Origin: Alphaproteobacteria bacterium
GTDB taxonomy: Bacteria > Pseudomonadota > Alphaproteobacteria > RF32 > CAG-239
Direction: 5' to 3'
NCBI GenBank assembly: GCA_017477035.1
Contig: JAFUXW010000277.1
Coordinates: forward strand, 1-9,791
Length of the DNA stretch: 9,791 nt
Shown here: piece by piece, positions 7,372 through 9,791 of the stretch
How positions within the stretch are numbered: the first letter of the stretch is position 1
Layout: every line of letters begins with the position of its first letter
Translations under genes and position numbers: made by a program
The notes under the pieces: generated by a model
Told to the model about the DNA's origin: nothing
The model's input: the letters and a program-made list of their open reading frames with translations, nothing else
Database searches by the model: none

Positions 7372-8275
7372 ATAAAGCGCAATCATTGTTTTCATAAGGT
7401 ATGATACAACTTCGTTTTATTCCGGACATCGTGTAATATGATGATACTTTGTATTTGCAGAATTGAGGCGGAGATGCTATCAGCAATGTATTACTTTCTT
7501 CATCATACGAGATAATATCAGCATTCTCGGCAAAAAATTCAAGATTTTTACAGTCATATACCACATATGTCTTCGATTTTCCGTAACTAACATAAAACAG
7601 CTGTGCCTCATCAACCAAACCGATGAATGATACTTCGAAGAAATAAGATATATTTCCTTCGCAGTAGATTGTGGCTTTGCGTTTCAAATCGACTCCTATG
7701 GCAAAATTACACCATGAACTTATTTCGACAATTTGTTGGCTTTGCATAATACATTCGCCGGTCTTCAGGGAATAAACGTTATGATTACCGATTTCATCAA
7801 AAACGACAAGATCATATCCCATTCTGATATATGGAGTAGATCTGTCGATTGTCAGTATAGGTTTACCCTCAACGTCAAAAAAATTCCAGTTTTTGCACAA
7901 AGCGGCAATGTATTTGTCGTTATGCAAGAGCTTTTCGACCATAATGTCATGAGTGATTTCTTTACCGTTCCACATCAAAATACGAATTTTTTCATGTTGA
8001 GATTTGGCGCAAATGAGCAGATTGTGAGGAAAATAGATAATATCGGCGAGGTCAATATTTTCGCATAAAATCAGTTCTCCCTGTAGAGTATACAAGCTAT
8101 CCGGCGTAACAATTAAATTATGTTCGGGATAAATCTTGATAAACTTTTGCGATGTCGGTAAAAAATCAACAGCACACAGTTTCCTTTTGTTGTCGGTACA
8201 TTCAATTTTGAACAACCGATCGCCTTTTTCATCTGAGATGACAAGAAGGCCGTTTGAGTAGGATTTATGTTTCAT
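7370..8275 (-). CDS. Unrecognised 301-aa protein, possible beta-propeller
   Basis: I do not recognise the family. The protein has no signal peptide or membrane segment, so it is probably cytoplasmic. It shows a repeated pattern: a hydrophobic strand, a polar turn, a second strand, then a glycine or asparagine turn before a third strand. Unit starts are near residues 9 (GLLVIS), 53 (NLIVTP), 85 (NLLICA), 121 (KYIAAL), 155 (DLVVFD), 190 (NFAIGV), 225 (QLFYVS) and 262 (NTLLIA). That is eight units, mostly 32-37 residues apart. This rhythm suits a 7- or 8-bladed propeller of WD40 or NHL-like architecture, though no WD or other signature is conserved. It has 12 cysteines, many for a cytoplasmic protein. 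The ATG at 8275 is the only early start (next Met at residue 95), yet there is no clear SD; only a weak AAGAAA lies about 16-20 nt upstream. A perfect consensus promoter precedes it. It is monocistronic. Function is unknown. Confidence 0.85.
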   Translation of the reverse strand: MKHKSYSNGLLVISDEKGDRLFKIECTDNKRKLCAVDFLPTSQKFIKIYPEHNLIVTPDSLYTLQGELILCENIDLADIIYFPHNLLICAKSQHEKIRILMWNGKEITHDIMVEKLLHNDKYIAALCKNWNFFDVEGKPILTIDRSTPYIRMGYDLVVFDEIGNHNVYSLKTGECIMQSQQIVEISSWCNFAIGVDLKRKATIYCEGNISYFFEVSFIGLVDEAQLFYVSYGKSKTYVVYDCKNLEFFAENADIISYDEESNTLLIASPPQFCKYKVSSYYTMSGIKRSCIIPYENNDCAL

Positions 8276-8316
8276 ATATAAATTAATTTGTTTCTTAATA
8301 GTAATAAATCTGTGAC

Positions 8317-8345
8317 ATTATATGAATAACCGAAATAGATGTCAA
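8317..8345 (-). promoter_or_regulatory. Perfect consensus sigma-70 promoter for the 301-aa gene
   Basis: On the minus strand, TTGACA (8340-8345), a 17-bp spacer and TATAAT (8317-8322) match the vegetative consensus exactly in both boxes and spacing. The start of transcription would be near 8310, giving a leader of about 35 nt. It lies just downstream of the terminator of the small membrane-protein gene, so the 301-aa gene is a separate transcription unit. Confidence 0.85.
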
Positions 8346-8357
8346 TGTTAATATAAG

Positions 8358-8386
8358 AAAAAAACCGCTTTAGCGGTGAAAAGCGG
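8358..8386 (-). terminator. Rho-independent terminator of the small membrane-protein gene
   Basis: On the minus strand a hairpin precedes a run of seven T (8358-8364). Two foldings are possible. One is compact: ACCGC and GCGGT around TAAA (8364-8377). The other is wider: CCGCTTT (8380-8386) pairs with AAAGCGG (8365-8371) around an 8-nt loop. Both end at the T run. The gene's TAA stop (8370-8372) lies inside the structure. On the plus strand there is no T run, so it works leftward only. Confidence 0.85.
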
Positions 8387-8600
8387 CTCTTTCTTGTTTT
8401 ATATCTTTTTTTAAGGCTGTTTCTTGAATATCAAATTCATGGTGATAATGATTAACTATATGATTAAGTTTTCCCCAAAAACCTTCTTCAAAAGTAACAA
8501 TACTTCCCCATACAGCCATAACAAACATTAAAATTGTAACGACACTTTCGGCGATATCCAATTTTTCTTTCATACTATATTTTGATTTTGACTTTTTCAT
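8370..8600 (-). CDS. Small single-pass membrane protein of unknown function
   Basis: The 76-aa product has a lysine-rich N-terminus (KKSKSKYSMKEK), one hydrophobic helix (about 17-37, IAESVVTILMFVMAVWGSIVT) and a hydrophilic tail. The positive N-terminus suggests it stays in the cytoplasm, with the tail outside. The tail has a histidine cluster (H47, H51, H53, H54 in NHIVNHYHHEF) and then a charged, probably helical end. I do not recognise the family. The ATG at 8600 is preferred; a TTG two codons earlier is in frame. Neither has a good SD, only GGG close to the ATG. It follows the nitroreductase gene in the same direction after 48 nt with no clear terminator between, so the two may share a transcript; a weak separate promoter is also possible. 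It is probably real because a dedicated terminator overlaps its stop codon. Confidence 0.72.
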   Translation of the reverse strand: MKKSKSKYSMKEKLDIAESVVTILMFVMAVWGSIVTFEEGFWGKLNHIVNHYHHEFDIQETALKKDIKQERAAFHR

Positions 8601-8613
8601 ACCCAAACAAATA

Positions 8614-8643
8614 AGTATAAAAAGACATTTTTCAACTATACAA
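8614..8643 (-). promoter_or_regulatory. Tentative promoter for the small membrane-protein gene
   Basis: On the minus strand, TTGTAT (8638-8643) is followed after 18 bp by TATACT (8614-8619). The transcript would start only about 6 nt before the ATG at 8600, making a nearly leaderless message. That would fit the missing SD. The match is weak and the region is A/T-rich, so this is a suggestion only; read-through from the nitroreductase gene is the alternative. Confidence 0.25.
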
Positions 8644-8648
8644 AAGTT

Positions 8649-9275
8649 TTATTCTTCCGAGTCAACGTTTTTAGAATATCCTAAAGTTTGATGGGCTATT
8701 ACAAATTCGTCATCTTCGAGTTTTAATGCTTCATGCAGTGCATCAAAATTAATCAATCCGCGAATAACTGTCGCCAGTCCTTTAGCAGTTGCATAAAGAT
8801 ACACATTCTGATAAGCCGAGCCGGCGTGATCGTGTCCCCAATGCGAGTCAGAACTAGTATAAACAAGGTGGACAGGTGCATCTAACACGAATTTTTGTTG
8901 TTCTGCAGTGTAGCCGATAGCATTTTCATCAGAAATTTTTTCCAGCTGATTTTCTTGAGCGTTATAAAGCCAAATACCATTTTCTTGCAAGACAAATACT
9001 TTAAGATTTTGTTCATTACGCGCCGTGGCAATTGTGCGTTTACCATTTTTATTCATACCGTATGCCGCCCACAGTATTTCACTTAAAGTTTGGTCATCAA
9101 TTTTTTTATCTTTATCATAAACGCGTTCTGATTGACGGGTATTTAACAATTCCATAAGGGAAGGAGTGCTTTGCGTTAAATCCGGTTGCGGCAGTTTTTT
9201 GATTTCTGCGGCATTAACACTTGCGCCAATACCTAATGTAGCGGCAAGCAATGTAGAAAATATCGTTTTTTTCAT
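8649..9275 (-). CDS. Exported nitroreductase-family flavoprotein (SagB/ThcOx-like)
   Basis: The 208-aa protein starts with a Sec signal peptide: KK, a hydrophobic stretch (about 5-19, IFSTLLAATLGIGAS) and a likely cut after VNA (residue 22) or VNAA. There is no twin-arginine motif. The mature part matches the FMN-dependent nitroreductase fold. It has SLMELLNTRQSERVYD with R47 and R51 as the usual FMN-phosphate contacts, LSEILWAAYGMN (64-75), a central segment with WLYNAQENQLEKI, then AYQNVYLYATAKGLATVIRG (154-173) and the closing TLGYSK. SagB/ThcOx relatives oxidise azolines in peptide biosynthesis, but no cyclodehydratase or precursor peptide is nearby, so the substrate is unknown. A histidine-rich loop (SHWGHDHAG, 144-152) is unusual. 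The SD GAAAGGA (9282-9288 on the complement) is 6 nt before the ATG at 9275. The small membrane-protein gene follows in the same direction. Confidence 0.88.
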   Translation of the reverse strand: MKKTIFSTLLAATLGIGASVNAAEIKKLPQPDLTQSTPSLMELLNTRQSERVYDKDKKIDDQTLSEILWAAYGMNKNGKRTIATARNEQNLKVFVLQENGIWLYNAQENQLEKISDENAIGYTAEQQKFVLDAPVHLVYTSSDSHWGHDHAGSAYQNVYLYATAKGLATVIRGLINFDALHEALKLEDDEFVIAHQTLGYSKNVDSEE

Positions 9276-9308
9276 ATCATATCCTTTCGGTAAATTAGTG
9301 ACAGCAAC

Positions 9309-9337
9309 AATATAATATCTTGAAATAACGCTGTAAA
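9309..9337 (-). promoter_or_regulatory. Probable promoter of the nitroreductase gene
   Basis: On the minus strand, TTTACA (9332-9337), a 17-bp spacer and TATATT (9309-9314) form a plausible sigma-70-type promoter. Transcription would start near 9302, with a leader of about 27 nt carrying the GAAAGGA ribosome site. Confidence 0.5.
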
Positions 9338-9358
9338 GTCAGAAAGTTATTTTTTAAC

Positions 9359-9375
9359 ATGGCAAATAATGCCAT
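9359..9375. repeat. Short perfect inverted repeat in the nitroreductase-rplM divergent region
   Basis: ATGGCA (9359-9364) and TGCCAT (9370-9375) pair perfectly around AATAA. There is no T run on the exit side of either strand, so it is not a terminator. It lies upstream of the nitroreductase promoter and could be a protein-binding site, but a 6-bp repeat may also be chance. Confidence 0.25.
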
Positions 9376-9448
9376 TAAATCAATAAGGTGAATATACGGT
9401 ATAATATTACCACAGTAATAAAATATTGAAAATTTTGCATTTTTTTAG

Positions 9449-9476
9449 TTGACAAGTTAAAAAGTTTATGTATATT
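9449..9476 (+). promoter_or_regulatory. Probable promoter of rplM
   Basis: TTGACA (9449-9454), a 16-bp spacer and TATATT (9471-9476) give a strong -35 and a good -10. The transcript would begin near 9483, about 40 nt before the L13 start. This fits a highly expressed ribosomal-protein operon. A further TATAAT at 9400-9405 lacks a matching -35. Confidence 0.65.
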
Positions 9477-9521
9477 GACACAGAATTAAACAACATTTTT
9501 AACCAAATGAAAGAGATAAAA

Positions 9522-9791
9522 ATGATTTCTACACACACAACAAAGCCGTCAGACATCCAAAGAAAATGGTATGTCGTTGATGCTCAAGGCGTTGTATTAG
9601 GACGTCTTTCTGCTGAAATTGCTAAGATTTTACGCGGTAAAAACAAACCTTACTTCACTCCGAATCTGGATTGTGGTGATTATGTTATCGTTATCAATGC
9701 AGAAAAGGTTAAATTGACCGGTAAAAAACTGTCTGATAAGCATTATTATCAACACACCGGTTATATCGGCAGCGTTAAAGATACCACAGCC
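9522..9791 (+). CDS. rplM: 50S ribosomal protein L13 (3' end cut off by the window)
   Basis: Large-subunit ribosomal protein needed early in 50S assembly. The window holds the first 90 residues of a protein that is usually about 140-155 aa. Clear L13 signatures are RKWYVVDAQGVVLGRLSAEIA (14-34), the LRGKNKPYFTPNLDCGDYVIVINA segment, KVKLTGKKL, and HYYQHTGYIGSVKD. The DCGDxVIVINAxKVxLTG form and the KPSDIQRKW lead-in fit alphaproteobacterial L13. An in-frame ATG at 9507 would add five residues, but it has no SD. The ATG at 9522 has AAAGAG about 7 nt before it and gives the family's usual N-terminus. rpsI (S9) normally follows rplM and would lie just past the window edge. No feedback-control RNA structure is obvious in the short leader. 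Confidence 0.95.
   Translation, partial: MISTHTTKPSDIQRKWYVVDAQGVVLGRLSAEIAKILRGKNKPYFTPNLDCGDYVIVINAEKVKLTGKKLSDKHYYQHTGYIGSVKDTTA

Noticed and set aside
7733..8068. Plus-strand open frame of 111 codons inside the 301-aa gene
   Set aside because: It is antisense to the repeat-bearing protein, has no ribosome site, and its translation has no recognisable pattern. The minus-strand gene has the promoter and terminator.
8649..9275. SagB-type nitroreductase as part of a thiazole/oxazole-modified peptide cluster
   Set aside because: No cyclodehydratase, YcaO protein, precursor peptide or dedicated transporter is in the window. The RND pump is a separate operon on the other strand.
9359..9375. 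Hairpin ATGGCA/TGCCAT as a terminator
   Set aside because: No T run follows it on either strand and no gene ends nearby; it sits between divergent genes.
9400..9405. Perfect TATAAT as a second rplM promoter
   Set aside because: No acceptable -35 box lies 16-18 bp upstream, and a better promoter is at 9449-9476.
1..9791. CRISPR array, tRNA/rRNA genes, insertion sequences, prophage or toxin-antitoxin genes
   Set aside because: I read the gaps on both strands and saw no regular direct repeats, RNA cloverleaf signatures, transposase or integrase motifs, or terminal inverted repeats. All gaps are under 300 bp and mostly explained by promoters and terminators.

Overview
This AT-rich window has short intergenic gaps and good Shine-Dalgarno (SD) sites. 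It looks like chromosomal DNA of a low-GC Gram-negative bacterium, most likely an alphaproteobacterium. The clues are rpiB next to glyA, a serine hydroxymethyltransferase with a GTPAGTTRGF signature, an L13 that reads like alphaproteobacterial L13, and a tripartite RND efflux pump, which implies an outer membrane. The lineage is inferred from remembered family sequences, not from a search. A host-associated or uncultured gut alphaproteobacterium would fit, but this is not shown.

Layout. (1) Positions 1-2264 hold a rightward cluster, rpiB-glyA-mscL (ribose-5-phosphate isomerase B, serine hydroxymethyltransferase, mechanosensitive channel), closed by a strong hairpin. (2) A leftward metallo-beta-lactamase-fold hydrolase of the glyoxalase II type (2248-2871) converges on that hairpin. 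(3) A 207-bp divergent control region (2872-3078) holds a promoter for the hydrolase, an imperfect dyad over that promoter's -35, and a perfect 16-bp palindrome just upstream of the pump genes. (4) A rightward two-gene operon (3079-7328) encodes an RND periplasmic adaptor and an HAE1-type RND transporter. It has no outer-membrane factor or regulator beside it and ends at a 16-bp-stem bidirectional terminator. (5) Three leftward genes follow: an unrecognised 301-aa soluble protein with a repeat rhythm of about 35 residues suggesting a beta-propeller, a 76-aa single-pass membrane protein, and an exported SagB-type nitroreductase. (6) At the right edge, rplM (ribosomal protein L13) starts rightward behind its own promoter and is cut off by the window end.

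Most of the window is housekeeping or well-known families. I found no CRISPR array, insertion sequence, integrase, tRNA or rRNA gene, or phage module. The least explained pieces are the propeller-like protein behind a perfect consensus promoter but with no clear SD, the exported nitroreductase with its small membrane-protein neighbour, and the operator-like palindrome before the pump. All three leftward genes with a visible terminator have their stop codon inside or at the edge of the hairpin. I do not see strong evidence for a new multi-gene system here.
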